Shown here: one piece after another, positions 1 through 8,895 of the stretch
Layout of the letters: each line of letters begins with the position of its first letter
How positions within the stretch are numbered: the stretch's first letter is position 1
Source of the DNA: Xylophilus sp. GW821-FHT01B05
GTDB taxonomy: Bacteria; Pseudomonadota; Gammaproteobacteria; Burkholderiales; Burkholderiaceae_C
DNA: 64,000 nt
NCBI GenBank assembly: GCA_038961845.1
Contig: CP152408.1
Location: forward strand, 4,588,001-4,652,000
Reading direction: 5' to 3'
Notes under the pieces: model-generated
What the model saw: only the letters and a program-made list of their open reading frames with translations
The model's database searches: none
Told to the model about the DNA's origin: nothing
Program-made: the position numbers and the translations under genes

Positions 1-531
1 CTCGACGATGGTCTGCAGCCCCTGCCGCGCGCGGTTGAGCGCATGGATCTGCTCCCAGGCGCGCAGGTTGCCGGTGAGGATGCCGTGCAGGCGCTCGTGC
101 GTGAGCTCGGTCTTGAGCCAGTAGTCGTTGATGTCCAGCGTGTCGAGCGACTTCTTGAGCGAACTCATGCCCGGCTGGCCGGTGAGCAGCACGATGCGCA
201 CCTCGGAGTTGCCCAGCAGCTCGCGCACGCTGCGCACCAGCCGCAGGCCGGCGTCGTCGGTCTCCATCACCACGTCGAGGATGACCACCGCCACATCGGG
301 CTGCGCTGCCAGGATGCGCGCGGCTTCGGTCGCCGACTGCGCGCTCTGCAGGCGCACCGGGTGGTCCTGATAGCGGAAACCGGTCAGCGCCTGGTGCAGC
401 GCCTGCTGGAACTGCAGGTCGTCATCGACGGTGAGGATGGTCAGGTGCCCGGCCGCGGAAGAGGCGGCGCCATCCGCGCGCTCCCCTTGCACTTCCGGAG
501 CAAACACGAAGTCGTCTTCTGCCTGGCCCAT
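1..531 (-). CDS. Response regulator, receiver plus DUF3369-like region (3' part beyond the left edge)
   Basis: The frame reads from an ATG at 531 to the window edge for 177 codons without a stop. After about 30 variable residues comes a CheY-like receiver: the acidic pair in TILTVDDD, the phospho-acceptor strand VVILDVVMETD, then IVLLTGQPG and the lysine region YWLKTEL. The following stretch (LRAWEQIHALNRARQGLQTIVE) resembles the DUF3369 segment that links receivers to HD-GYP or other output domains in proteobacterial regulators. The output domain lies outside the window, so its function (for example c-di-GMP turnover) cannot be decided. The 93 nt between it and the next minus-strand gene hold no other gene. 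Confidence 0.75.
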   Translation of the reverse strand, partial: MGQAEDDFVFAPEVQGERADGAASSAAGHLTILTVDDDLQFQQALHQALTGFRYQDHPVRLQSAQSATEAARILAAQPDVAVVILDVVMETDDAGLRLVRSVRELLGNSEVRIVLLTGQPGMSSLKKSLDTLDINDYWLKTELTHERLHGILTGNLRAWEQIHALNRARQGLQTIVE

Positions 532-624
532 GCCGCATCCTTGTGCGCCGCGGGAATGCGACGCCGTTACATTGTGATGCGACTCTCGAACAGAAGTAAA
601 GCGAGCCTCAAAAAGTAACCGGCA

Positions 625-1275
625 TCAAGCCGCAGGCGCCGAATCCGCAAACCGCCATTTGGCCTGGGCCCCGAACACCGCATCGGGATAGGGCGAACGC
701 CCCCGGCTGCCGTTGTAGCGGCCCAGCGCCATGAACAGGTCGCCGCGCTCGCGGTCCAGGTAATGGCGCAGGATCACGCAGCCAAAGCGCAGGTTGGTCT
801 GCATGTGGAACAGCCCGCCCGGGTCGCCATCGCCGATGCTGCGGGTCCAGAACGGCATCACCTGCATGTAGCCGCGCGCGCCCACGCTGCTGACGGCAAA
901 TTTGCGGAAATTGCTCTCGACCTGCACCAGGCCCAGCACCAGCGACACATCCAGCCCGGCGCGCCGCGCCTCATACCAGATGGTGCGCAGGAATTCGATG
1001 CGCGAGTCGCGGTCCGGCACCTTAGGCTGCAGGCGCTGCGCCATGGTGGCCAGCCAGCGCAGATAGGCCATGTGGGAAGCGGTGTCGGCGAATTCAGGCA
1101 CCGGCGGCGCCTGCTGCGCGATGGCCGAACTGAGCGCGGTGCGCACCGAGTCCGCCAGCGGCTCCTCCAGCTGGGAGCCGGCCCTTGCGAACTCCGAAAA
1201 TGATAGCGCCATGCCGGCGCCCGGCAAGGACATCAGCCACTTTCGGCGTGAAACTCCGACGCGCGGCCGCATCAT
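625..1275 (-). CDS. Lytic transglycosylase (SLT domain), probable Tat signal
   Basis: Predicted periplasmic murein lytic transglycosylase of 216 aa. The SLT core lies at about residues 108-200: LVQVESNF carries the catalytic glutamate E120, and GYMQVMPFW and ALGRYNGS are the usual substrate-binding blocks. The N-terminus reads SRRKWL at residues 9-14 followed by a hydrophobic stretch, a good twin-arginine pattern, and tatABC is encoded at 54-56 kb. The start overlaps the proS stop by ATGA, so translation is probably coupled to proS. The next codon is also ATG. The family is secure; the exact substrate preference is unknown. Confidence 0.85.
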   Translation of the reverse strand: MMRPRVGVSRRKWLMSLPGAGMALSFSEFARAGSQLEEPLADSVRTALSSAIAQQAPPVPEFADTASHMAYLRWLATMAQRLQPKVPDRDSRIEFLRTIWYEARRAGLDVSLVLGLVQVESNFRKFAVSSVGARGYMQVMPFWTRSIGDGDPGGLFHMQTNLRFGCVILRHYLDRERGDLFMALGRYNGSRGRSPYPDAVFGAQAKWRFADSAPAA

Positions 1276-3017
1276 GCCGTCAGCCGGCCCTTCAGGTGGG
1301 CAAAGACGTCGGCCAGGGCCAGCTTGCTGGCTTCGGTGTCGCGGCGGTGTTGGTACTCGACCTGGCCTTCCTTCAGGCCACGGTCAGACAGCACCACGCG
1401 GTGCGGCACGCCGATCAGTTCCCAGTCGGCAAACATGGCACCGGGGCGCTCGCCGCGGTCGTCCAGCAGCACGTCGACGCCAGCGGCCAGCAGGTCTTCA
1501 TAGAGCTTCTCGGCGGCGGCCTTGACCTCGGCGCTGCGGTCCATGCCGATCGGGCAGATCACCACGGTGAAGGGCGCCAGCGCATCCGGCCAGATGATGC
1601 CGCGCTCGTCATGGTTCTGCTCGATGGCGGCGGCCGGCAGGCGGGTGATGCCAATGCCGTAGCAGCCCATCTCAAAGTGGCGCGGCTTGCCCGACTCGTC
1701 GAGGAAGGTGGCGTCCATCGCCTTGCTGTACTTGGTGCCCAGGTAGAACACGTGGCCCACCTCGATGCCGCGCTCGATCGCCAGCACGCCCTTGCCGTCG
1801 GGCGAAGGGTCACCGGCCACAACGTTGCGGATGTCGGCGACCAGATCGGGCTCGGGCAGGTCGCGGCCCCAGTTGACGCCTGTCATGTGGAAGTCGGGCT
1901 CGTTGGCGCCACAGATCCAGTCGGCCATCAGCGCGACTTCGCGGTCGGCCACGATCTTGACCGGCTGCAGCAGCTTCAGCGGGCCGAGGTAGCCAGGCTT
2001 GCAGCCGAAGTGCGACTCGATCTCGGCCACGGTGGCAAAGCGGAAGCCCGCCTCCATGCCCGGCAGCTTGCTGGCCTTGACTTCGTTCAGGTCATGGTCG
2101 CCGCGCAGCAGCAACAGCCAGATCTGCACCTTGACGATGTTGCCGGCGTCGTCGAGCTGCTCGGTGGCCAGCACCAGCGACTTCACCGTGCTGGTCAGCG
2201 GCACGCCCAGCAAGGCGGCCACATCGGCGCAGGTGCTCTTGCCCGGCGTCGGCGTCTTCACCAGCGCTTGCACGGCAGCCGCGCGCGGGCCAGCGGGCGC
2301 CAGGGCCTCGGCCTTTTCCATATTGGCGGCGTAGTCGCTGTTCGGGCTGTAGACGATGGCGTCCTCGCCGGTGGCGGCGATCACCTGGAACTCCTGGCTC
2401 AGGTCGCCGCCGATGGCGCCGCTATCAGCCGCCACGGCGCGATAGCGCAGGCCAAAACGGTCGAAGATGCGGCGGTAGGCATCGGCCATAACCTTGTAGC
2501 TGTCCTTGGCAGCCTCGGGGCTGCGGTCGAAGCTGTAGGCGTCCTTCATGATGAATTCACGCCCGCGCATCAGGCCAAAGCGCGGGCGGCGCTCGTCGCG
2601 GAACTTGGTCTGGATCTGGTAGAGGTTCTTCGGCAACTGCTTGTAGCTGCGCAGCTCCTGGCGGGCGATGTCGGTCGCCACCTCTTCGCTGGTCGGCTGG
2701 ACGACAAAGTCGCGCTCATGCCGGTCCTTGATGCGCAGCAGCTCGGGGCCCATCTTCTCGAAGCGGCCGGTTTCCTGCCAGAGCTCGGCCGGCTGCACCA
2801 CGGGCATGGCGCACTCCACCGAGCCGGCGCGGTTCATTTCCTCGCGCACGATGGCCTCGACCTTGCGGATCACGCGCAAGCCCATCGGCATATAGGTATA
2901 GATGCCAGCGCCCAGCTTCTTGATCATGCCGGCGCGCATCATCAGGCGGTGGCTGGCCACCTCGGCGTCGGCGGGGGCTTCCTTGAGCGTGGAAACGAAG
3001 AATCTGGAGGCTTTCAT
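1272..3017 (-). CDS. proS: Prolyl-tRNA synthetase
   Basis: Class II synthetase that charges tRNA-Pro in the cytoplasm. The length of 581 aa fits the bacterial form with an editing domain inserted in the catalytic core. Motif 2 is visible at 139-155 ([17 protein letters not shown]) and motif 3 near [11 protein letters not shown]. The middle, about 225-400, matches the YbaK-like insertion that clears Ala-tRNA-Pro. The C-terminal anticodon-binding region includes [21 protein letters not shown]. It is divergent from rppH across 146 nt and coupled to the downstream lytic transglycosylase by a 4-nt overlap. Nothing appears truncated. Confidence 0.97.
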   Translation of the reverse strand: MKASRFFVSTLKEAPADAEVASHRLMMRAGMIKKLGAGIYTYMPMGLRVIRKVEAIVREEMNRAGSVECAMPVVQPAELWQETGRFEKMGPELLRIKDRHERDFVVQPTSEEVATDIARQELRSYKQLPKNLYQIQTKFRDERRPRFGLMRGREFIMKDAYSFDRSPEAAKDSYKVMADAYRRIFDRFGLRYRAVAADSGAIGGDLSQEFQVIAATGEDAIVYSPNSDYAANMEKAEALAPAGPRAAAVQALVKTPTPGKSTCADVAALLGVPLTSTVKSLVLATEQLDDAGNIVKVQIWLLLLRGDHDLNEVKASKLPGMEAGFRFATVAEIESHFGCKPGYLGPLKLLQPVKIVADREVALMADWICGANEPDFHMTGVNWGRDLPEPDLVADIRNVVAGDPSPDGKGVLAIERGIEVGHVFYLGTKYSKAMDATFLDESGKPRHFEMGCYGIGITRLPAAAIEQNHDERGIIWPDALAPFTVVICPIGMDRSAEVKAAAEKLYEDLLAAGVDVLLDDRGERPGAMFADWELIGVPHRVVLSDRGLKEGQVEYQHRRDTEASKLALADVFAHLKGRLTA

Positions 3018-3105
3018 CGGGCAGGGCAGCGGGCGTTGGAGGCAGAGGAAGGGACCGACGGAAAGAGCGGATTCGCAGGGAAGCCAGCCGTCGGCGCCGA
3101 GTCCC

Positions 3106-3133
3106 TTGTAGCGCGCGAGGCCGCGTGCATAAT
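3106..3133 (+). promoter_or_regulatory. Candidate sigma-70 promoter for rppH
   Basis: TTGTAG at 3106-3111 and CATAAT at 3128-3133 are separated by 16 nt. They sit about 30 nt upstream of the rppH ATG in the proS/rppH divergent region. The position favours the ATG at 3164 over the in-frame GTG at 3125, which falls inside the promoter. Confidence 0.45.
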
Positions 3134-3163
3134 GGACTCAGTTTAAAAATTTGGGGTTTGATT

Positions 3164-3814
3164 ATGCTCGACCGGGACGGGTTCAGGCCCAACGTCGGCA
3201 TCATCCTGCTCAACCAGAGAAACCAGGTGTTCTGGGGCAAGCGCATCCGGACCCACAGCTGGCAGTTCCCTCAAGGTGGCATCGACCGGGGCGAAACACC
3301 CGAACAAGCGATGTTCCGTGAACTGCACGAGGAAGTGGGCCTGCATCCGGAGCATGTGCGCATCATGGCCCGCACCCGAGACTGGTTGCGCTACGAGGTG
3401 CCTGACCGGTACATACGCCGCGACGCGCGCGGCCACTACAAAGGCCAGAAGCAAATCTGGTTCCTGCTGCAACTGGTCGGCCACGACTGGGACCTGAACC
3501 TGCGCGCCACCAACCACCCCGAGTTCGACGCCTGGCGTTGGAACGACTACTGGGTGCCGCTGGACGTGGTGGTGGAGTTCAAGCGTGGCGTCTATGAAAC
3601 CGCCCTCACCGAGCTCTCGCGCTTCCTGCCGCGCCAGGAACAGCGCAACCGCTACCTGCGCAGCAGCATGCGCGCGTCGCACGGCGGCGAGATGGAACTC
3701 CCGCTCTCCGCGCCATTCGAACTGCCTCCGGGCGCGACCTTCGAGCCCGACCCGAACGTCGGCATGGCCGAACTGCAGAACAATGCCAAGAATGTGCCCC
3801 ATGCCCCGCGCTGA
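3164..3814 (+). CDS. rppH: RNA pyrophosphohydrolase
   Basis: Nudix hydrolase that removes pyrophosphate from the 5' end of mRNA, opening transcripts to RNase E decay. The start [17 protein letters not shown] is the family's conserved N-terminus, so I use the ATG at 3164. The Nudix box is complete ([20 protein letters not shown], then VG). The conserved QKQIWFLL and the acidic FDAWRW region follow. At 216 aa it is longer than the E. coli enzyme of about 176 aa; the extra is a low-complexity tail after about residue 175. The 3' end overlaps the next gene by 14 nt. Confidence 0.93.
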   Translation: MLDRDGFRPNVGIILLNQRNQVFWGKRIRTHSWQFPQGGIDRGETPEQAMFRELHEEVGLHPEHVRIMARTRDWLRYEVPDRYIRRDARGHYKGQKQIWFLLQLVGHDWDLNLRATNHPEFDAWRWNDYWVPLDVVVEFKRGVYETALTELSRFLPRQEQRNRYLRSSMRASHGGEMELPLSAPFELPPGATFEPDPNVGMAELQNNAKNVPHAPR

Positions 3815-4328
3815 CTTCCGCCCCACCGCCGCCTTGCTGGCCTGCACCGCAGCATTGCTGTTGCTCGCGGGCCCGGCGACCGCCGGCTTGCTGATGGACA
3901 GCGAGAACCAGCCACCGGAACTGCCGACACCGCCCGCGCCAGACTTTCGCACCACGCAACTGTTGCCCATCCCCATGACCGGCGCCACGACGATCCGCAT
4001 CGGCGTCGACCCCAGCACCATCACAATTGGCAAGGACGGCATCGTGCGCTACGTCGCCGTTGCCAGCAGTGCCACGGGCAACGCCACGTCGGCCATGTAC
4101 GAAGGCATTCGCTGCAGCACGGCCGAGGTCAAGCTCTACGCCCGGCACTACGCCGACAGCGGCTGGCGGCCCGTCGAGGAACCCAGCTGGGTGTCGCTGT
4201 ACGAAGGCCGGGTGCGCTATTCACTGGCCATCGCCAAAGCCGGCGTTTGCCAGGATGCATCAGCCAACGGCAGCCCCGCGCAGATCATCCGCAGCATGCG
4301 CAACGACCCGCTCTACACCACACCTTGA
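3801..4328 (+). CDS. CNP1-like family exported protein
   Basis: A 175-aa protein with a hydrophobic N-terminal signal ([20 protein letters not shown]) and a mature part resembling the CNP1-like family of betaproteobacteria ([35 protein letters not shown]). The function of the family is unknown to me. Two cysteines in the mature part could form a disulfide. The ATG at 3801 overlaps the end of rppH by 14 nt, implying co-transcription. The gene converges on proB across a short palindrome. A cysteine inside the signal could be taken for a lipobox, but it sits too early in the hydrophobic stretch. Confidence 0.7.
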   Translation: MPRADFRPTAALLACTAALLLLAGPATAGLLMDSENQPPELPTPPAPDFRTTQLLPIPMTGATTIRIGVDPSTITIGKDGIVRYVAVASSATGNATSAMYEGIRCSTAEVKLYARHYADSGWRPVEEPSWVSLYEGRVRYSLAIAKAGVCQDASANGSPAQIIRSMRNDPLYTTP

Positions 4329-4332
4329 GGCT

Positions 4333-4350
4333 GGCAGAGCCGGCTCTGCC
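4333..4350. other. Perfect 18-bp palindrome between convergent genes
   Basis: GGCAGAGCCGGCTCTGCC is a perfect dyad between the CNP1-like stop (4328) and the proB stop (4360). There is no T tract on either side, so it is not a classical intrinsic terminator. It may still fold as a transcript-end hairpin for both genes. Confidence 0.4.
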
Positions 4351-4359
4351 GCGCTCGCC

Positions 4360-5511
4360 TCAGCGCACGACGATCAGGTTGTCGCGGTGCACCATCTCAG
4401 GCTCGGCGGCGTAGCCCAGCAGCTTTTCGATCTCGCCCGAGGCCTTGCGGCATAGCAGGCGTGCCTCGGCGCTGGCGTAATTGGCCAGCCCGCGCGCTAC
4501 TTCCTGGCCAGCGGCGTCGCGCACCGCGATCACGTCGCCACGCGAAAACTCGCCCTCCACCGCCACCATGCCGATTGGCAGCAGGCTCTTGCCTTCATCG
4601 CGCAGCTTGGCGACGGCGCCGGCATCGACGGTGACCGCGCCGCGCAGCTGCAGGTGGTCGGCAATCCACTGCTTGCGCGCCTGCTGCTTCTGCGTTTGCG
4701 CCACCAGCAAGGTGCCGATGGATTCGCCCGCCACCAAACGCAACAGCGCGTCGGGCTCACGCCCCCAGGCAATCACGGTGGAGGCACCCGAGCCCGCAGC
4801 GCGCTTGGCCGCCAGGATCTTGGTCAGCATGCCGCCGCGGCCGATCGAGCTGCCCGCACCGCCGGCCATGGCCTCCAGTGCCGGGTCGCCCGCGCGCGCC
4901 TCATGCACGAACTGCGCCGCCGGGTCCTTGCGCGGGTCGGCGGTGTAGAGGCCCTTCTGGTCGGTGAGGATCACCAGCACATCGGCCTCGACCAGGTTGG
5001 CGACCAGCGCACCCAGGGTGTCGTTGTCGCCAAACTTGATCTCGTCGTTGACGACGGTGTCGTTCTCGTTGATGACCGGCACCACGCCCAGGCGCAGCAG
5101 CGTGAGCAACGTGGAGCGCGCGTTCAGGTAGCGCTCGCGGTCGGCCAGGTCGGCGTGGGTCAGCAGCACCTGGGCGCTGCCAACGCCGTTCTCGCGCAGT
5201 TTGGTCTCGTACATCTGGGCCAGGCCCATCTGGCCCACGGCTGCCGCCGCCTGCAGCTCGTGGATGGCGTGCGGCCGGGTGGCCCAGCCCAGGCGCTTCA
5301 TGCCCTCGGCGATGGCGCCGCTGGAGACCATCACGACCTCGCGCTTGGGCGTACCGTCGGTGCCGCCCAACAGCGCCGCCAACTGCCGACACCATTCGCC
5401 GATCGCGGCTTCGTCCAGTCCGCGCCCCTCGTTCGTCACCAGGCTGGAGCCCACCTTGACCACGATGCGGCGCGCGTTGCGCAGGGGACTGGAAACGTTT
5501 TCTAGTGTCAT
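4360..5511 (-). CDS. proB: Glutamate 5-kinase with PUA domain
   Basis: First enzyme of proline synthesis: ATP-dependent phosphorylation of glutamate, in the cytoplasm. The amino-acid kinase fold fills about residues 14-265 ([55 protein letters not shown]-type loop [14 protein letters not shown]). A PUA domain follows at about 285-370 ([12 protein letters not shown]). The 383-aa length is typical. proA is not adjacent. It follows obgE on the same strand, with a repeat element in the 66-nt gap. Confidence 0.96.
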   Translation of the reverse strand: MTLENVSSPLRNARRIVVKVGSSLVTNEGRGLDEAAIGEWCRQLAALLGGTDGTPKREVVMVSSGAIAEGMKRLGWATRPHAIHELQAAAAVGQMGLAQMYETKLRENGVGSAQVLLTHADLADRERYLNARSTLLTLLRLGVVPVINENDTVVNDEIKFGDNDTLGALVANLVEADVLVILTDQKGLYTADPRKDPAAQFVHEARAGDPALEAMAGGAGSSIGRGGMLTKILAAKRAAGSGASTVIAWGREPDALLRLVAGESIGTLLVAQTQKQQARKQWIADHLQLRGAVTVDAGAVAKLRDEGKSLLPIGMVAVEGEFSRGDVIAVRDAAGQEVARGLANYASAEARLLCRKASGEIEKLLGYAAEPEMVHRDNLIVVR

Positions 5512-5518
5512 TTTGGTC

Positions 5519-5570
5519 TGAAGCCCAGGCCCTGCGCCGGCTTTTAGCTACTAATTAAATAGCAAACAAG
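5519..5570 (+). repeat. Family-B dispersed intergenic repeat, copy 1 (degenerate)
   Basis: This copy contains AAGCCCAGG near its left end and ends in AGCTACTAATTAAATAGCAA. GCTA/TAGC arms flank an AT loop, and the first hairpin (AGCC/GGCT) is partly decayed. It lies in the gap between proB and obgE. Related copies are near 16.4, 26.1, 37.3, 45.1 and 54.1 kb. Confidence 0.6.
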
Positions 5571-5577
5571 AATACTG

Positions 5578-6660
<1,083 letters not shown>

Positions 6661-6729
6661 CTACAAAGGATGCGGCGAGCGGGCGCCGCGCCAGAAAGCA
6701 CGAATCCCCGGCAAAGCGGGGACCGCACA

Positions 6730-6759
6730 AAACAAGAAGCCCCGACCATGCGGGGCTTC
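6730..6759 (-). terminator. Intrinsic terminator after rpmA
   Basis: Read on the minus strand, GAAGCCCCG (6759-6751) pairs with CGGGGCTTC (6744-6736) and is followed by TTGTTTTGTG. A second hairpin (TCCCCG/CGGGGA, 6705-6722) lies just downstream. It probably reduces read-through from the ribosomal protein genes into obgE. Confidence 0.7.
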
Positions 6760-6779
6760 GTGAGGTCGGAAACGACGGC

Positions 6780-7040
6780 TTAGGCAGCCGGCGTCACGGT
6801 GACCGTGTGCTTGCTCATTGCACCCTTGAAGCCGAACGACACGTGGCCGTCAACCAGGGCGAACAAGGTGTGGTCCTTGCCCACGCCGACATTGGTGCCG
6901 GGGTGGAACTTGGTACCGCGCTGGCGCACGATGATGGCACCGGCAGTGATCAACTCACCACCAAAAGCCTTCACGCCAAGCATCTTTGGCTTGGAATCGC
7001 GCCCATTTCGCGTAGAGCCGCCGCCTTTTTTCTGTGCCAT
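6780..7040 (-). CDS. rpmA: 50S ribosomal protein L27
   Basis: Complete 86-aa L27. The N-terminus begins [16 protein letters not shown], with no cleavable extension of the Firmicutes type, followed by [20 protein letters not shown] and [20 protein letters not shown]. The N-terminal tail reaches the peptidyl-transferase centre in the ribosome. The gene is 11 nt downstream of rplU, so the two are one transcription unit. Confidence 0.98.
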   Translation of the reverse strand: MAQKKGGGSTRNGRDSKPKMLGVKAFGGELITAGAIIVRQRGTKFHPGTNVGVGKDHTLFALVDGHVSFGFKGAMSKHTVTVTPAA

Positions 7041-7051
7041 GACCTAGCTCC

Positions 7052-7363
7052 TTAGCCGGCGATCGCGCCAATGTGCAGTTCGGTGAACTGCTGGCGATGG
7101 CCTTGACGTTTCTGGTAGTGCTTACGACGGCGCATCTTGAAGATGCTGACCTTGTCGTGCTTGCCGTGCGACACGACAGTTGCCGTGACGGTTGCGCCGG
7201 ACACCAGGGGCGTGCCAACCTTCAGTTCAGCGCCGTTTCCGACAGCCAAAACCTGGTCAATCACGATTTCCTGGCCTACGTCCGCAGCAATCTGTTCTAC
7301 TTTAATTTTTTCGCCGGAAGCAACGCGATACTGCTTGCCACCGGTTTTTATGACCGCGTACAT
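7052..7363 (-). CDS. rplU: 50S ribosomal protein L21
   Basis: Complete 103-aa L21 ([20 protein letters not shown], then [20 protein letters not shown]), a 23S rRNA-binding protein of the large subunit. It is the first gene of the rplU-rpmA unit and is divergent from ispB. The leader between the predicted promoter and the ATG is about 55 nt and contains two TCTGCAG-type palindromes, which could fold. I have no evidence of a specific autoregulatory element. Confidence 0.98.
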   Translation of the reverse strand: MYAVIKTGGKQYRVASGEKIKVEQIAADVGQEIVIDQVLAVGNGAELKVGTPLVSGATVTATVVSHGKHDKVSIFKMRRRKHYQKRQGHRQQFTELHIGAIAG

Positions 7364-7425
7364 GTAAACCTCTTTAGACTCTGTGAAGAGTTGAGTTCTG
7401 CAGACGGATTTCTGCAGAGCCCGAG

Positions 7426-7434
7426 ATTATAGCA
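7426..7434 (-). promoter_or_regulatory. Extended -10 promoter of rplU
   Basis: On the minus strand the sequence TGCTATAAT combines a perfect TATAAT (7431-7426) with the TGn extension. No good -35 is visible, which is usual for extended -10 promoters. Transcription would start near 7419, about 55 nt before the rplU ATG. Confidence 0.65.
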
Positions 7435-7506
7435 TTCCTTGCCCAGCCTGCCTATTTCGCAGGCATGACGCCCTGCCAGGCAGGCCGGACGCACCGGGGG
7501 CCTTCC

Positions 7507-7512
7507 TATAAT
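7507..7512 (+). promoter_or_regulatory. -10 element of ispB
   Basis: A perfect TATAAT precedes ispB. It lies downstream of the first in-frame ATG (7465) but upstream of the TTG at 7552, so it supports the shorter protein. The -35 region is poor. Confidence 0.55.
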
Positions 7513-7551
7513 TGCGCGAGCTTTTCCGCCCGCCCTAGCAGCCCCTCCGCC

Positions 7552-8550
7552 TTGACCGCCCTCGCCTCCCCACCCGCCGCCGCGACCACGGCCGACACAC
7601 TCGCCCTCATTGCCGACGACATGCGCGAGGTTGACGCGGTCATCGCCCGCCGGCTCGACTCCGGCGTGCCGCTGGTCGGCGAGGTCTCCCGCTACATCAT
7701 TGCAGCCGGCGGCAAGCGACTGCGCCCGGCGCTGCTGCTGCTGGTCTGCGGCGCACTGCAGTGCCGCGATGCGCAGCGCTTCAACCTGGCGGCCGTGGTG
7801 GAATTCATCCACACCGCCACGCTGCTGCACGACGACGTGGTGGACGACTCCACGCTGCGCCGCGGCCGCCCCACTGCCAACGAAGTCTTTGGCAACCCGG
7901 CCAGCGTGCTGGTGGGCGACTTCCTCTACTCGCGCGCCTTCCAGATGATGGTGGACGCGGGCGAGATGCGCATCATGCAGATCCTGGCCGACGCCACCAA
8001 CGTCATCTCCGAGGGCGAGGTGCTGCAGCTCATGAACATGCACGACCCCGACCTCGACGAGGCCGGCTACCTGCGTGTGATCCGCTCCAAAACGGCCAAG
8101 CTGTTCGAGGCCAGCGCGCGCCTGGGCGCCATCGTTGCGCGCGCCCCCACCGAGGTCGAAGAAGCCTGTGCCACCTACGGCCAGGCACTGGGCACGGCCT
8201 TCCAGGTGATCGACGATCTGCTCGACTACGACGGCGACACCAGCGTCATGGGCAAGAACCTGGGCGACGACCTGCGCGAAGGCAAGACCACGCTGCCCCT
8301 GATCATCGCCATGCAGCGCGGCACGCCGGCACAGGCTGCTGCGGTGCGCGCGGCCATCGAATCCAGCGGCGAAGGCGACCTGGCCCCCATCGTCGCCATC
8401 GTGCGCGAGACCGGCGCCCTCACCGCCACGCGCGAGGCCGCAGCAGCCGAAGCACAGCGCGCCATCGACGCCATTGCCGGCCTGCCGCAGAATCCGCACA
8501 CCAAAGGTTTGCTACAATTAGCGGCTCAGCTTTTGACACGCCGGTCTTAA
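7552..8550 (+). CDS. ispB: Octaprenyl diphosphate synthase (polyprenyl synthetase)
   Basis: Trans-prenyltransferase making the ubiquinone side chain from FPP and IPP. Both aspartate-rich motifs are present: LLHDDVVDDS (first) and VIDDLLDYDGD (second), plus GGKRLRP near the N-terminus and the KT, GE and LNMHD regions. I chose the TTG at 7552 (332 aa) because homologues begin close to LIADDMREVD and because the TATAAT at 7507 would exclude the ATG at 7465. Chain length (C40) is inferred from the group, not from the sequence. tRNA-Pro follows 26 nt later. Confidence 0.92.
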   Translation: MTALASPPAAATTADTLALIADDMREVDAVIARRLDSGVPLVGEVSRYIIAAGGKRLRPALLLLVCGALQCRDAQRFNLAAVVEFIHTATLLHDDVVDDSTLRRGRPTANEVFGNPASVLVGDFLYSRAFQMMVDAGEMRIMQILADATNVISEGEVLQLMNMHDPDLDEAGYLRVIRSKTAKLFEASARLGAIVARAPTEVEEACATYGQALGTAFQVIDDLLDYDGDTSVMGKNLGDDLREGKTTLPLIIAMQRGTPAQAAAVRAAIESSGEGDLAPIVAIVRETGALTATREAAAAEAQRAIDAIAGLPQNPHTKGLLQLAAQLLTRRS

Positions 8551-8576
8551 GAACGGCCTCTAAAAGCAGCGAGATT

Positions 8577-8653
8577 CGGGGTGTAGCTTAGCCTGGTAGA
8601 GCGCTACGTTCGGGACGTAGAGGCCGGAGGTTCGAATCCTCTCACCCCGACCA
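8577..8653 (+). tRNA. tRNA-Pro (CGG)
   Basis: The 77-nt cloverleaf has acceptor arms CGGGGTG and CACCCCG, a CTACG/CGTAG anticodon stem with loop TTCGGGA (anticodon CGG), a T arm with GGTTCGAATCC, and an encoded CCA. A terminator follows at 8682. The tRNA marks the left border of a block that looks accessory. Confidence 0.97.
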
Positions 8654-8681
8654 GATTTCATAGTCCATCAAGGACTTGCTG

Positions 8682-8710
8682 AAGCCGCGGACTCCGCGGC
8701 TTTTGTGTTT
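8682..8710 (+). terminator. Intrinsic terminator after tRNA-Pro
   Basis: AAGCCGCGG (8682-8690) and CCGCGGCTT (8694-8702) form a perfect stem with a 3-nt loop, continued by a T-rich run to 8710. It ends the ispB/tRNA-Pro transcription unit. Confidence 0.85.
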
Positions 8711-8798
8711 CTGCAAGCACCTCAACCAATTCGATGAGTGTTGATTGGGTCGTCAAGCTTGGCAGACGCCATCGTGCCCTACCTGTGTGCGAGAGAGC

Positions 8799-8893
8799 AT
8801 CAACTCGATTTGAAAAGTATCGGTTCAAAATCGAGCTGATAAAACACGATCAGCTCGATTTCGCTAAAATCAGCTCGCAAACATCGAGCTGAT
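8799..8893. promoter_or_regulatory. Cluster of five operator-like half-sites upstream of fic
   Basis: Copies of ATCAGCTCGATTT occur at 8799-8811 (direct, one mismatch), 8828-8840 (inverted), 8849-8861 (direct), 8869-8877 (direct, truncated) and 8883-8893 (inverted, truncated). Neighbouring centres lie about 16-29 nt apart, several near 20. The last copy ends 2 nt before the Fic ATG and occupies the place of the Shine-Dalgarno. The Fic protein has an N-terminal winged-helix-like region, so autoregulation is the simplest reading. Confidence 0.7.
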
Positions 8894-8895
8894 TT

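Noticed and set aside
7364..7425. Structured rplU leader with TCTGCAG palindromes as an L21 autoregulatory RNA.
   Set aside because: The two palindromes are short and I could not match them to a known leader structure.
8577..8653. tRNA-Pro as an integration (att) site for the 8.7-20.3 kb block.
   Set aside because: No copy of the tRNA 3' end was found by eye near 20.3-20.6 kb and no integrase gene is present. Only the location remains suggestive.
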